A stretch of DNA of 64,000 nt, from the NCBI RefSeq assembly GCF_001899645.1, contig NZ_MKVV01000028.1:143039-207038 (forward strand). Direction: 5' to 3'. The notes beneath the pieces are model-generated. The model was not told the origin of the DNA. It saw only the letters and a list, made by a program, of their open reading frames with translations, and made no database searches. The stretch comes from Pseudonocardia sp. 73-21. GTDB taxonomy: Bacteria > Actinomycetota > Actinomycetes > Mycobacteriales > Pseudonocardiaceae. Numbering within the stretch: position 1 is the first letter of the stretch; every line of letters starts with the position of its first letter. Both the position numbers and the translations under genes were made by a program. Of the stretch, positions 19,039 to 27,157 are shown piece after piece.

Positions 19039-20019
19039 TCATGACGCTTCCCGGATGCGCTCCGCCGCCCGCAGGCGGACCGAGGCGGCCCGCGGGTTGT
19101 CGGCGATCTCGTCCTCGCCCGCCTGCTCCGAGCCCCGCACCAGCAGCCGCAGCTCCGGGCCGTGACCCGGCAGCTCCACCGGCAGGTCCATCGGTGACGT
19201 CGACGTGGACCGGGCCGCCAGCTCCCGCTTGACGATCTTGTCCTCGAGCGACTGGTAGGCGAGCACGACGATCCGCCCGCCCAGCGCGAGCGCGTCCACG
19301 GCCGCGGGCATCGCGGTCTCCAGCGCGTCGAGCTCGCCGTTGACCTCGATCCGCAGCGCCTGGAACGTCCGCTTGGCCGGGTGGCCGCCGGTGCGCCGCG
19401 ACGCCGCGGGCACGGCCTCGTAGAGCAGCTCCACCAGCTCGCCGCTGCGGCGGAACGGCGTCTGCTCGCGCCGCCGGCCGACCGCGGAGGCGATGCGACC
19501 GGCGAAGCGCTCCTCGCCGTACTCGCGCAGGATCCGGGCCAGCGCCGGCACCGGGTAGGTGTTGAGGACCTCGGCGGCGGTGGGCCCGGTGGTGGGGTCC
19601 ATGCGCATGTCGAGGTCCGCGTCGCGCGAGTAGGAGAAGCCGCGCTCGTCCGCGTCGAGCTGCAGCGACGAGACGCCCAGGTCGAACAGCACGCCGTCGA
19701 CGCGCGGCAGCCCCAGCTCCGCGAGGACGTCGGCGATGCGGTCGTAGACCGTGTGGACCAGGTGCAGCCGGTCGGAGAACGCCGCCAGCCTGCGCCCGGC
19801 CATGGCCAGCGCGTCGGGATCGCGGTCGAGGCCGACCAGGGTGAGCTGCGGGTGGGCGGCGAGCAGGGCCGCGGCGTGGCCGCCGAGGCCGAGTGTGGCG
19901 TCGACCAGCACGGCCGGCCGGTCCGCCAGCGCGGGCGCGAGCAGCTCGGCGACGCGAGCCAGGGAAACGGGAACGTGCCTGGCCCCAGCCGGCCCGTTCC
20001 CTTCGGGGTGCTGCCCCAC
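19039..20019 (-). CDS. rsmH: 16S rRNA m4C1402 methyltransferase RsmH (MraW)
   Basis: RsmH methylates N4 of C1402 in 16S rRNA using SAM. The 326-aa product opens [17 protein letters not shown], has the SAM-binding [14 protein letters not shown] near 35, [31 protein letters not shown] near 110, [24 protein letters not shown] and the C-terminal [17 protein letters not shown] 20019 is favoured because GGGAGG lies at normal distance; GTG 20025 is possible but very close to it. It is the second gene of the cluster after mraZ. Confidence 0.95.
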   Translation of the reverse strand: MGQHPEGNGPAGARHVPVSLARVAELLAPALADRPAVLVDATLGLGGHAAALLAAHPQLTLVGLDRDPDALAMAGRRLAAFSDRLHLVHTVYDRIADVLAELGLPRVDGVLFDLGVSSLQLDADERGFSYSRDADLDMRMDPTTGPTAAEVLNTYPVPALARILREYGEERFAGRIASAVGRRREQTPFRRSGELVELLYEAVPAASRRTGGHPAKRTFQALRIEVNGELDALETAMPAAVDALALGGRIVVLAYQSLEDKIVKRELAARSTSTSPMDLPVELPGHGPELRLLVRGSEQAGEDEIADNPRAASVRLRAAERIREAS

Positions 20020-20181
20020 AGTCACCCACCTCCCTGCCCCGTGTCGCCGAGCTGCCCAGCACCCGACCCGAGCCCCAGCCGGGCCGCCGTCGATGTCCCC
20101 ACCCGGCAGACCTGGCACCGGGGAAGGTGCGCCAGGGCTGCCGGGTGGGGACACCGGCGGCACGTCCTGCGGTGCGCCGGC

Positions 20182-20613
20182 CTAGATCAGGCCGGGCAGC
20201 ACCTCCTCCTGCGCCTGGGCGTAGGTGTCCTCGTGTTCGTCCTGGTACCGCTGCCAGGCCTCGGCGTCCCATATCTCGGCGCGCGTGAACGCGCCGATCA
20301 CCACGCACTCCTTGGTGAGCCCCGCGTAGCGGCGCAGCTCGGGCGTGATGGCGATCCGACCCTGGGAGTCGGGGTTCTGCTCGTCGGTACCGGAGAACAG
20401 GTTGCGCTGGAACACGCGCGCCGACTCGCTCGTGAGCGGCGCGGACGCCACCTTCTGAGCGAGCTCGCCGAAGGCGTCCCTGGTGAACACGTACAGGCAG
20501 TGGTCCTGCCCCTTCGTGATCATCAGTCCGCCTCGCAGCTCGTCGCGAAATTTCGCGGGCAGCGTGAGCCGCCCCTTGTCGTCGAGTTTCGGGGTGTAGG
20601 TGCCGAGGAACAC
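20182..20613 (-). CDS. mraZ: Transcriptional regulator MraZ
   Basis: MraZ is an AbrB-like DNA-binding protein that controls its own division cluster by binding direct repeats upstream. The 143-aa product contains two MraZ domains: VFLGTYTPKLDDKGRLTLP with AKFRD near the start, and the second half with SQGRIAITPELRRYAGL near 85. GTG 20613 is chosen because GGAGG is 8 nt upstream and family proteins begin at this point; GTG 20628 is an alternative. Direct repeats matching MraZ boxes lie 44-68 bp upstream. Confidence 0.95.
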   Translation of the reverse strand: MFLGTYTPKLDDKGRLTLPAKFRDELRGGLMITKGQDHCLYVFTRDAFGELAQKVASAPLTSESARVFQRNLFSGTDEQNPDSQGRIAITPELRRYAGLTKECVVIGAFTRAEIWDAEAWQRYQDEHEDTYAQAQEEVLPGLI

Positions 20614-20655
20614 CGGCTCCACCTCCACCCGAAGCCCCGTTGTGCCCCAGCGATC

Positions 20656-20680
20656 ACCACACTACCCCACTTCCCTCCAC
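20656..20680 (-). promoter_or_regulatory. MraZ-box-like repeats facing mraZ
   Basis: On the minus strand three GTGG units begin at 20680, 20670 and 20660, exactly 10 bp apart (GTGGAGGGAA, GTGGGGTAGT, GTGG). TGGNG units separated by 5 nt are the known MraZ operator layout. The position just upstream of mraZ fits autoregulation. Confidence 0.75.
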
Positions 20681-20742
20681 CGTCAACAACTCCTGACCCG
20701 GCGTGCGGCCGCCTCGAACCGCATCACTGCAGCTCAGAGCGG

Positions 20743-20758
20743 GTGGAGGGAAGTGGGG
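20743..20758 (+). promoter_or_regulatory. Inverted copy of the MraZ-box core
   Basis: GTGGAGGGAAGTGGGG is the exact reverse complement of 20665-20680. It has two 10-bp-spaced GTGG units pointing rightward. Together the two copies form a perfect 16-bp inverted repeat with a 62-bp spacer. Confidence 0.65.
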
Positions 20759-20920
20759 GGCGACAACGCTCCACCCACTCGCGCTACACGCTCCGTGTCG
20801 CGGAGGGCGACGAAAGCCGACGGTTCGGTGACGCAGAGCGCACATCCAGGCCTGCCGGGGCCGGAGTCGGGGCGGTGGGGGGCGTAGTGGGGGATCCGTG
20901 GGGAGGACGCCCCTGCCGGG

Positions 20921-20940
20921 GTGGGGCACAGTGGGGATGG
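20921..20940 (+). promoter_or_regulatory. Second rightward MraZ-box-like site before moxR
   Basis: GTGGGGCACA is followed directly by GTGGGGATGG: two TGGGG units with a 5-nt spacer, in the orientation of the moxR operon and 130 bp before its start codon. This matches the MraZ operator pattern better than chance G-richness would suggest. Confidence 0.55.
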
Positions 20941-20966
20941 ACACCGAGGGGATGGACACCGAGGGG
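20933..20966 (+). repeat. 15-bp tandem duplication
   Basis: GGGGATGGACACCGA occurs twice in direct succession (20933-20947, 20948-20962) plus a third GGGG. It overlaps the second rightward MraZ-like site. Confidence 0.85.
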
Positions 20967-21070
20967 CGCGACCACCCGACCGGGGAACCCACCGGTCGCT
21001 CTTTGACAGAATGGTCCCGTTCTGGCACCCAGCAAGGACGACAACGAAGCAACGACCGCGAGGAGTTCGG

Positions 21071-22084
21071 GTGACCGCGACGAGCAGCCGCCCCGGTATG
21101 GAGTACCCCGGGGTGGAGGGGGCCGTCGGCCTCGCGGAGGTCGCCGACCTCGCCGGCCGCATCGCCACCAACATCCAGCGCGTCATCGTCGGCAAGCCCG
21201 ACGTCGTGCGCGTCGCGCTGGTCACGCTGCTCGCCGAGGGCCACCTCCTCGTCGAGGACGTGCCGGGCGTCGGCAAGACGTCGCTGGCCAAGGCGCTCGC
21301 GCGGTCCATCGACTGCTCGGTCAGCCGCGTGCAGTTCACCCCCGACCTGCTGCCCGGCGACATCACGGGCATGTCGGTGTTCAACCGGCAGACCACGGAG
21401 TTCGAGTTCCGTCCGGGGCCGGTGTTCGCCAACGTCGTCATCGCCGACGAGATCAACCGCGCGTCGCCCAAGACCCAGTCGGCGCTGCTCGAGTGCATGG
21501 CCGAGCACCAGGTCACCGTCGACGGCGCCACCTACGCCCTCGCCGCGCCGTTCATGGTCGTCGCCACGCAGAACCCCATCGAGATGGACGGCACCTACCC
21601 GCTGCCGGAGGCCCAGCGCGACCGCTTCACCGCGCGCGTCAGCGTCGGGTACCCGGACGCCGCGGCGGAGCTGGCCATGGTCGACGAGCACGCGACCGCC
21701 GACCCCCTGGAGAACCTGCGCGCGGTCACCGACGCGCGCCGCGTGCGCGCGGTCGTCGAGGCCGTGCGCCGGGTGCACCTGGGCCCGGAGGTGCGGCAGT
21801 ACTGCGTCGACATGGTCAGCGCCACGCGCCGGCTGCCCGAGCTGCGCCTGGGTGCCTCCCCCCGCGCCACGCTGCAGCTCGTCCGGGCCGCGAAGGCCCA
21901 GGCCGCACTGGCCGGCCGCGGCTTCGTCGTCCCCGACGACGTGCAGGCCATCGCCGTGCCGGTGCTGGCCCACCGCCTGCTGCTGGCCCCCGACGCGGTG
22001 GCCGCGCGCCGCAGCACCACCGACATCGTGCGCAGCCTGCTGGGCCGGCAGGCGGTCCCGGCGCCGGGCCGCGCCGGAGCCTGA
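21071..22084 (+). CDS. MoxR-family AAA+ ATPase
   Basis: This is a cytoplasmic AAA+ chaperone-like ATPase of the MoxR class, usually paired with DUF58 proteins. The 337-aa product has NIQRVIVGKPDVVRVAL, Walker A EDVPGVGKTSLAKAL near 68, Walker B VVIADEINRASPKTQSALLECM near 125, sensor 1 VVATQNPIE near 170 and a lid domain ending in GASPRATLQLVRAAKA. GTG 21071 has AGGAG five bases upstream. It heads a plus-strand operon divergent from mraZ and may share control with it through GTGG repeats. Confidence 0.93.
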   Translation: MTATSSRPGMEYPGVEGAVGLAEVADLAGRIATNIQRVIVGKPDVVRVALVTLLAEGHLLVEDVPGVGKTSLAKALARSIDCSVSRVQFTPDLLPGDITGMSVFNRQTTEFEFRPGPVFANVVIADEINRASPKTQSALLECMAEHQVTVDGATYALAAPFMVVATQNPIEMDGTYPLPEAQRDRFTARVSVGYPDAAAELAMVDEHATADPLENLRAVTDARRVRAVVEAVRRVHLGPEVRQYCVDMVSATRRLPELRLGASPRATLQLVRAAKAQAALAGRGFVVPDDVQAIAVPVLAHRLLLAPDAVAARRSTTDIVRSLLGRQAVPAPGRAGA

Positions 22085-22089
22085 CGCCG

Positions 22090-23352
22090 GTGGCCGGCCG
22101 GGAGGGCCGCTTCTCCGGCCTCACCACCCGCGGTCGCTGTCTGCTCGCCGGTGGCCTGGCCACCGCCGCGTGCTCGGTGGTGCTCAACGAGCGCGACCTG
22201 CTGCGGGTCGGCGCCTTCGTCGCCCTGCTGCCGCTGTTCGCGCTGCTGCTCTCCGCCCGCACCCGGCGCACCCTGCGGGTCGACCGGGTCCTGACCCCCG
22301 CCCGGGTGTCGGTGGGCTCGGAGGTGTCGGTCGAGCTGCACCTGCGCGGCGCCGCGCTGCTGGGGTCGATGCGCCTCGCCGACACCGTCCCGGACGCCGC
22401 GGGCCCCCAGCCTGCGGCCCCGCCGCGCTTCACCGTCCACCGCTTCACCGGACGCGGCTCCGCCGTCATCACCTACCCGCTGCGCCCCGTGCTGCGCGGT
22501 GTCCACACCGTCGGACCGCTGTTCGGCAGCGCCACCGACCCGCTCGGGCTCGCCGAGTTCGATCGCGCGCTGGCCGGCCCCGACCAGCTCGTCGCGCTCC
22601 CCCGGGTGGTCACCCTGCGCGGGCTGCCCGCGGCGCTGGGCTCCGGCGACGGCACCCCCGGTGCCGCCCGCGCCCACCAGGGCCACGGCAGTTCCGACGT
22701 CCTGACCAGGCCCTACCGCCAGGGCGACGAGCTGCGCCGGGTGCACTGGCGCAGCACCGCCCGCTACGACGAGCTGATGGTGCGTCTCGAGGAACGGCCG
22801 TGGCGCGGCGGCATCACCGTGCTGCTGGACCGTCGCGACGCCGCGCACCGCGGCCTCGGCGCGGCGTCCAGCCTCGAGTTCGCCGTCAGCCTCACCGCCA
22901 GCATCTGCGCCCACCTCATCGCCCGCGGGGAACCCGTCACCGTGGTCACGGAGGACGGGGCCGCGCTCACCGGCCCGTCCGAGGTCCCCGGGCTCGACCC
23001 GGTCCTCGACGCCCTCGCCGCGCTGCGGCCCTCGGCCCGCACCGACCTGGGCGGACCGGAGCTCTCCCGCGACACCGACGTGCTGGCCGTGCTGGGCGCG
23101 GTCGCGCCGGGCCAGGTCGAGGGGCTGCTGGCCCGCCGGCCCACCGGCGGCCACGCGATCCTGCTCGACACCCCCACCTGGGACGCCGTGCCCGCGCCCC
23201 GCGGCGCCGGCTCGACGGCGGGCACCGCCGCGGTGCTGCGCCGGGCCGGCTGGCAGGTCACCGTGGCCGGCGCCGGGTCGGCCCCCGACGTCGTGTGGGG
23301 CGCGCTGACCTCCGGCGCCGCCCCGGACGGCATGCAGGTGACTGTCTTGTGA
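22090..23352 (+). CDS. DUF58 domain protein
   Basis: This is a membrane-anchored protein of the MoxR partner family, possibly a von Willebrand A-like domain; molecular role unknown. The 420-aa product has two close transmembrane helices (about 15-60), a beta-rich middle (65-185) and the DUF58 signature RPYRQGDELRRVHWRSTARYDELMV at about 205-230, followed by TVLLDRRDAAHRG. GTG 22090 begins 5 bp after moxR. Its stop overlaps the start of a 22-codon leader ORF as GTGA. Confidence 0.88.
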   Translation: MAGREGRFSGLTTRGRCLLAGGLATAACSVVLNERDLLRVGAFVALLPLFALLLSARTRRTLRVDRVLTPARVSVGSEVSVELHLRGAALLGSMRLADTVPDAAGPQPAAPPRFTVHRFTGRGSAVITYPLRPVLRGVHTVGPLFGSATDPLGLAEFDRALAGPDQLVALPRVVTLRGLPAALGSGDGTPGAARAHQGHGSSDVLTRPYRQGDELRRVHWRSTARYDELMVRLEERPWRGGITVLLDRRDAAHRGLGAASSLEFAVSLTASICAHLIARGEPVTVVTEDGAALTGPSEVPGLDPVLDALAALRPSARTDLGGPELSRDTDVLAVLGAVAPGQVEGLLARRPTGGHAILLDTPTWDAVPAPRGAGSTAGTAAVLRRAGWQVTVAGAGSAPDVVWGALTSGAAPDGMQVTVL

Positions 23353-23417
23353 CGCCCACCACCATCACGGCCCCCGTTCCGGCCGCGCCACCGGCTCAGG
23401 AGCACCCGGCCGCATGA
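23349..23417 (+). promoter_or_regulatory. Leader ORF bridging DUF58 and transglutaminase genes
   Basis: This is a 22-codon frame (MTPTTITAPVPAAPPAQEHPAA). Its GTG overlaps the DUF58 stop (GTGA) and its TGA overlaps the transglutaminase ATG (ATGA, 23414-23417). The architecture and part of the sequence (CACCATCACGGC, then GGAGCAC before the start) match the murC and methyltransferase leaders. Here the possible pairing with the ribosome site is weaker. Confidence 0.4.
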
Positions 23418-25630
23418 ACACCACCCTGACCCGCACCCCCGCTCCGGCCTCCGCTCCCCCGGCCCGCCCTCCGCTGCCGTGGACCACCGCCATCGCGGCC
23501 GGCGTCGCCGTCCTGCTGGCCGGGGTCCCCGTCAGCGCCGTCGTGCAGGGCGCCACCTGGGTCGGCGACGCCGTGCTCGTCGTCGGCGCGGTCGTGATCG
23601 TGGGGTTGCTGCTGCACCGCGCGGGGGCGGTGGTGGTGGCGGCCGGCCAGCTCGTCGCGGTCCTCCTCGTCCTGACCGCCCGGTTCACCGCGTCGGGCAT
23701 CGCCGGCGTGGTCCCGGGGCCCGCCGCGTGGGGCGAGTTCGGCGGGCTCGTCGCCGGGGCGGGCGAGCAGATCTCGGTGGGCGTCGCCCCCGTGGCGCCC
23801 ACCCCGGAGATCCTCTTCCTCGTCTCGGCCGCGTTCGGGCTGGTGGCGATCGCGGTGCAGCTCGCCGCCGTCGGCGCCCACGCCCCCGCGGCGGGCGGGG
23901 TGCCCCTGCTCGCCATGTTCGCCGTGCCCGCCGCGCTGGCCGACGACCTGCTGCCGTGGTGGACCCTCGTCGGGGCCGCGGCCGGCTTCGGGCTGCTCCT
24001 GCTCGCCCGCGAGGGCGCCCGCCGCGAGCTCGCGGGCGGCTCGGCACTGGTCGCCGGCGCGGTCGTGGTCGCGCTCGGGGTGGGGGCGGCCGCGAGCTTC
24101 ATCGGCACCACCGGCCGTTTCGAGGGCACCGGGGGCGGCGGGGGCGGCGGCTCCATCGGGCTGAGCCCGTTCACCGCGCTGCGCGGCCAGCTCAGCCAGA
24201 ACACCCCCACCGAGCTGTTCCGGGTACGGGGCCTGCCGCAGGCCGCCTACCTGCGGGCGCTCACCCTGCGCGACTACGTGCCCAACGCCGGGTGGAAGGC
24301 CACCCGCCCCGACCCGGGCCCGGCCCTGCCCGGCACCGTCCTGCCGTCCTTCGGCGGGCCGCAGACCACGATCGACATCGAGAACACGGCTTTCCGCGAC
24401 TACTGGCTCCCGGTCTACGGCGTCCCGGTCGCCGTCACCGGCCTGCCCGCCGGCCAGTGGGCGTACGACGAGAGCAGCGGCACCGCCTACACCTCCCGCC
24501 CCCGCGAGGACGGCCAGTGGAGCGAGCGCGCGTCGCTCGCGCAGCCCACCGCCGAGCAGCTGCGCGCCGCCGACGGGCCGGGCAGCCCGGGCAACGAGTA
24601 CCTCAACGTGGGCGGCGTCGACCGCCGGGTCACCGCACTCGCCCGTGAGACGACGGCCGGCCGGACCACCGCGTTCGACAAGGCCATGGCCCTGCAGGAC
24701 TACTTCGCCGGGCCGACGAGCCAGTTCCGGTACAGCCTCCAGACCGCACCCGGGGGCGGGGACGACGCCCTCGTCGAGTTCCTGACGGTCGGCAAGGCGG
24801 GCTACTGCGAGCAGTTCGCGTCGGCGATGGCGGTGATGCTGCGCACCGTCGGGGTGCCGGCCCGGGTCGCCGTCGGGTTCACCGGTGGCGTCGTCAAGGG
24901 CGACTACCGCTCGATCACCACCGCCGACGCCCATGCCTGGGTGGAGGCCTGGTTCCCCGGCATCGGCTGGACCACGTTCGACCCCACCCCGCTGGCCGAC
25001 GGCCGCACCATCACCCCGCCCTACGTCGCCGAGGCGCAGGCGCAGGCCGACCCGGGCGGCACCGACGGCCAGGACCCCGCGACGCAGGACGCCCGTCAGC
25101 GGCCGGTGCCGACCACCGCGCCGGCCGCGCCGGACCCGGTCGCCCCCGACGTCACCGCGCCCGATCCGGCCACCACCTCCAGCGTGCCGGCCTGGCCGTT
25201 CGTCGTTCTCGCCGCGGTGCTGCTGCTCGGCGGCGCCGCCCTGGTACCGGCGGGCCTGCGCGTCCGGGACCGCCGGAGGCGGCTGGCCGCGGTGGACGGC
25301 GGCGGCCCGGACGCCGCCGCCGCCGCGTGGGCCGAGCTGATGGCCGAGTCGCAGGACCGTGGGGCGCCGACCCCACCCAGCGACACGGTCCGGTCCGGCG
25401 CACGGCGCCTCGTGCACGAGCACCAGCTCGACGGCGGCGCCCAGCAGGCCCTGCGCGACCTCGTGGGCGCGGTGGAGGCCAGCTGGTACGGCGGCGAGCA
25501 GCCTGCCCCCGGCGAGCTCGCCGGGCCCCTGGGCACGGTGCGCACGGCGATCGCCACCGATCGGCGGCTCAGCCTGCGGGAACGTCTGCTCCCGCGCTCG
25601 GTGACCCGGAGGAAGCGGACCAGCGTGTGA
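23414..25630 (+). CDS. TgpA-like transglutaminase membrane protein
   Basis: The 738-aa product combines an N-terminal block of about six transmembrane helices (residues 15-225, DUF3488), a Gly-rich loop, a periplasmic transglutaminase-like domain and a C-terminal helix (about 593-615) before a cytoplasmic DUF4129-like tail. The papain-like triad is visible: Cys in KAGYCEQFASAMAVMLR near 463, His in DAHAWVEAWFPG near 505, Asp in TTFDPTPLAD. It closes the MoxR-DUF58-transglutaminase operon. The substrate is unknown; a cell-envelope peptide or crosslink is likely. Confidence 0.92.
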   Translation: MNTTLTRTPAPASAPPARPPLPWTTAIAAGVAVLLAGVPVSAVVQGATWVGDAVLVVGAVVIVGLLLHRAGAVVVAAGQLVAVLLVLTARFTASGIAGVVPGPAAWGEFGGLVAGAGEQISVGVAPVAPTPEILFLVSAAFGLVAIAVQLAAVGAHAPAAGGVPLLAMFAVPAALADDLLPWWTLVGAAAGFGLLLLAREGARRELAGGSALVAGAVVVALGVGAAASFIGTTGRFEGTGGGGGGGSIGLSPFTALRGQLSQNTPTELFRVRGLPQAAYLRALTLRDYVPNAGWKATRPDPGPALPGTVLPSFGGPQTTIDIENTAFRDYWLPVYGVPVAVTGLPAGQWAYDESSGTAYTSRPREDGQWSERASLAQPTAEQLRAADGPGSPGNEYLNVGGVDRRVTALARETTAGRTTAFDKAMALQDYFAGPTSQFRYSLQTAPGGGDDALVEFLTVGKAGYCEQFASAMAVMLRTVGVPARVAVGFTGGVVKGDYRSITTADAHAWVEAWFPGIGWTTFDPTPLADGRTITPPYVAEAQAQADPGGTDGQDPATQDARQRPVPTTAPAAPDPVAPDVTAPDPATTSSVPAWPFVVLAAVLLLGGAALVPAGLRVRDRRRRLAAVDGGGPDAAAAAWAELMAESQDRGAPTPPSDTVRSGARRLVHEHQLDGGAQQALRDLVGAVEASWYGGEQPAPGELAGPLGTVRTAIATDRRLSLRERLLPRSVTRRKRTSV

Positions 25631-25640
25631 CCACGCGAAA

Positions 25641-25667
25641 GCCGCCGCACCCGAGGGTGGCGGCGGC
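25641..25667. terminator. Hairpin between convergent tgpA-like and DUF3040 genes
   Basis: GCCGCCGCACCC, a short GAG loop, and GGGTGGCGGCGGC form a long GC stem with one bulge. Its place 10 bp after one stop and 15 bp from the opposite gene suits a two-way terminator. Confidence 0.7.
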
Positions 25668-25682
25668 TCGTCGCGTACTGCC

Positions 25683-26069
25683 TTATTCCTGCTCGAACCG
25701 GCGGCGGAAACGCTCTTCCATCCGGCCGGTGAAGCCGTTCTTGTCCGTCTCGGCCGCGGGCGCCTGGCCCGGGGCCGAGGACGCTCCGACGGAGGTGACC
25801 GCGAGCACGGCCCCGCCGAGCATCGCGACGAAGCCGACCACGCTGACCACGGGGATCGCCGGTACGAGCGTCAGGAGCGCCGGGACGGCGATACCGAGCA
25901 CGAGAAGAGCGAGACCGACGACGAACAGGGCGACGCCCTGCACACGACGCCGACGGGTGGGTTTGCGCAGCCGGCCACCACGGACGGTCGATGCGAACTT
26001 CGGGTCCTCGGCGTAGAGAGCGCGCTCGATCTGTTCGAGCAGCCGCTGCTCGTGCTCGGAGAGGGGCAT
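25683..26069 (-). CDS. DUF3040 small membrane protein
   Basis: The 128-aa product starts with the DUF3040 signature MPLSEHEQRLLEQIERALYA, followed by a basic patch (RRLRKPTRRRR) and two transmembrane helices (about 46-65 and 72-93), then a short hydrophilic tail rich in Arg/Glu. The family is widespread in actinobacteria; function unknown. The start ATG 26069 has a GGAGG ribosome site. A TATCCT hexamer on the minus strand at 26165-26170 could be its -10 element. Confidence 0.9.
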   Translation of the reverse strand: MPLSEHEQRLLEQIERALYAEDPKFASTVRGGRLRKPTRRRRVQGVALFVVGLALLVLGIAVPALLTLVPAIPVVSVVGFVAMLGGAVLAVTSVGASSAPGQAPAAETDKNGFTGRMEERFRRRFEQE

Positions 26070-26221
26070 GGCTTCGCCTCCGGCACTGTGTTCGTTCCTG
26101 TCGGGTCATCTTCCATGGTGCCGGAACGACGCGACAACCGCCCGGGAGTGGGCGCCTGCTTCAGAGGATACGAGTCTCACGGCCCGACGACTACCCGGAC
26201 TCGTCGAGCGGACGGGCCGAT

Positions 26222-26245
26222 CTTTCGGAAGAAGAGGGCCGAAAG
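26222..26245. terminator. Hairpin downstream of the methyltransferase gene
   Basis: CTTTCGG and CCGAAAG arms, 7 bp perfect, enclose a 10-nt loop. It follows another hairpin and may terminate the methyltransferase transcript or precede the DUF3040 promoter. Confidence 0.5.
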
Positions 26246-26262
26246 GGTGTGAGCTGCGACGC

Positions 26263-26281
26263 ACCGCCCGAATCAGGCGGT
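26263..26281. terminator. Hairpin at the methyltransferase stop
   Basis: ACCGCC and GGCGGT arms enclose CGAATCA, touching the minus-strand stop codon at 26281. It probably acts with the next hairpin at 26222-26245. Confidence 0.5.
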
Positions 26282-27042
26282 CATCCCGACCGCCGGGCGA
26301 GCGCGTGCAGACGCGCCGAGAGGTCGAGCAGGGCCGGTTCGGCCGCCGCGAGGGCCTCGAGATCGGCGACGGAGCGGGCCCCGGCCGGGCCGCCGTCGCG
26401 CACCGAGCCCGGCACCCAGCCCTCGAGCACGCCGTCGCCCTGCAGCAGCTCGAGCACCAGCGAGCCGTCGGCGGCCAGCAGCGCCTTCAGCGCGGCGGCG
26501 TCCAGCCGCCGGCGCACGACGTCACCCGGACCGTAGCGGCCGTCCGGGTCGGTCAGCAGCGTGCGTGCCTCGGTCAGCCGGCCGGCCACCGTGCGCGCCA
26601 GCACCGCCCCGTAGCGCCCGGCCACCAGCACCGACACCGCGCCGCCCGGGGCGGCCGCGCTGCGCAGGGCGGCCAGCGCCGCCGCGGCGTCGTCCACGAT
26701 CTCGAGCAGGCCGTGCCCGAGCACCAGGTCGGCCCCGCCCTCGGCGACGACGTCGGCGAGCGCGTCGACGTCACCCTGCACCGGGGTGACCAGCCCGGCC
26801 ACGCCCGCGTCCCGCGCCCGGCGGTGCAGCGCGGCGAGCGCGTTGGGGCTGCTGTCGACGACCGTGACGGCGCAGCCGGCGAGCGCCAGCGGCACCGCCC
26901 ACGCGCCGCTGCCCCCGCCGACGTCGAGCACGCGTGGGGCCCGGGCGGCCGCCCGGGCCCGCACCGCCGCCAGCTCCGCCGCGACGGCACGGCGGACGGC
27001 ACCGTCTCCCGAGCCGGGAACCGTGGCGGTGTTCTCGGTCAC
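26281..27042 (-). CDS. Class I SAM-dependent methyltransferase
   Basis: The 253-aa protein has the SAM-binding motif I VLDVGGGSGAWAVPLALAG near residue 38, the acidic end of strand 2 VTVVDSSPNALAAL, a motif with GDVDALADV and motif IV DLVLGHGLLEIVDDAAAAL, all typical of Methyltransf_11/25 enzymes such as small-molecule or tRNA-modifying methyltransferases. The substrate is unknown. GTG 27042 follows GGGAG at 6 nt, and the start is overlapped by the stop of a 24-codon leader ORF that can pair with that ribosome site. It is divergent from parA. Confidence 0.85.
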   Translation of the reverse strand: MTENTATVPGSGDGAVRRAVAAELAAVRARAAARAPRVLDVGGGSGAWAVPLALAGCAVTVVDSSPNALAALHRRARDAGVAGLVTPVQGDVDALADVVAEGGADLVLGHGLLEIVDDAAAALAALRSAAAPGGAVSVLVAGRYGAVLARTVAGRLTEARTLLTDPDGRYGPGDVVRRRLDAAALKALLAADGSLVLELLQGDGVLEGWVPGSVRDGGPAGARSVADLEALAAAEPALLDLSARLHALARRSG

Positions 27043-27113
27043 CGAGTGCTCCCGACCGACGGCGCGGCGGAGACGAGAGCCGTGATGGTGGTGGCGGCGG
27101 TGAGCACAGACAT
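27039..27113 (-). promoter_or_regulatory. Leader ORF before the methyltransferase gene
   Basis: This is a 24-codon frame (MSVLTAATTITALVSAAPSV plus GSTR) from ATG 27113 whose TGA overlaps the methyltransferase GTG (GTGA). It contains TCACGGCTCTCGTC, identical to the murC leader. GCTCTCG is complementary, with one G-U pair, to CGGGAGC around the ribosome site, so a hairpin could hide the start until the leader is translated. Confidence 0.5.
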
Positions 27114-27144
27114 GCCGCTGAGCGTAGTGGGCCCCACCTGGGGG

Positions 27145-27150
27145 TAGGTT
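27145..27150 (+). promoter_or_regulatory. Putative -10 element for leaderless parA
   Basis: TAGGTT is followed by GATCGAC and GTG 27158. The 7-nt spacing would place the transcript start at the initiation codon; no ribosome site is present. Confidence 0.5.
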
Positions 27151-27157
27151 GATCGAC

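Noticed and set aside
21003..21008. TTGACA as a -35 box for moxR
   Set aside because: No acceptable -10 hexamer lies 16-18 bp downstream, so the match alone is not enough.
23396..25423. Long 675-codon open frame opposite the transglutaminase gene
   Set aside because: High GC leaves antisense frames open. Its content is low-complexity Gly/Arg/Ala without any domain, and the sense frame carries catalytic motifs.
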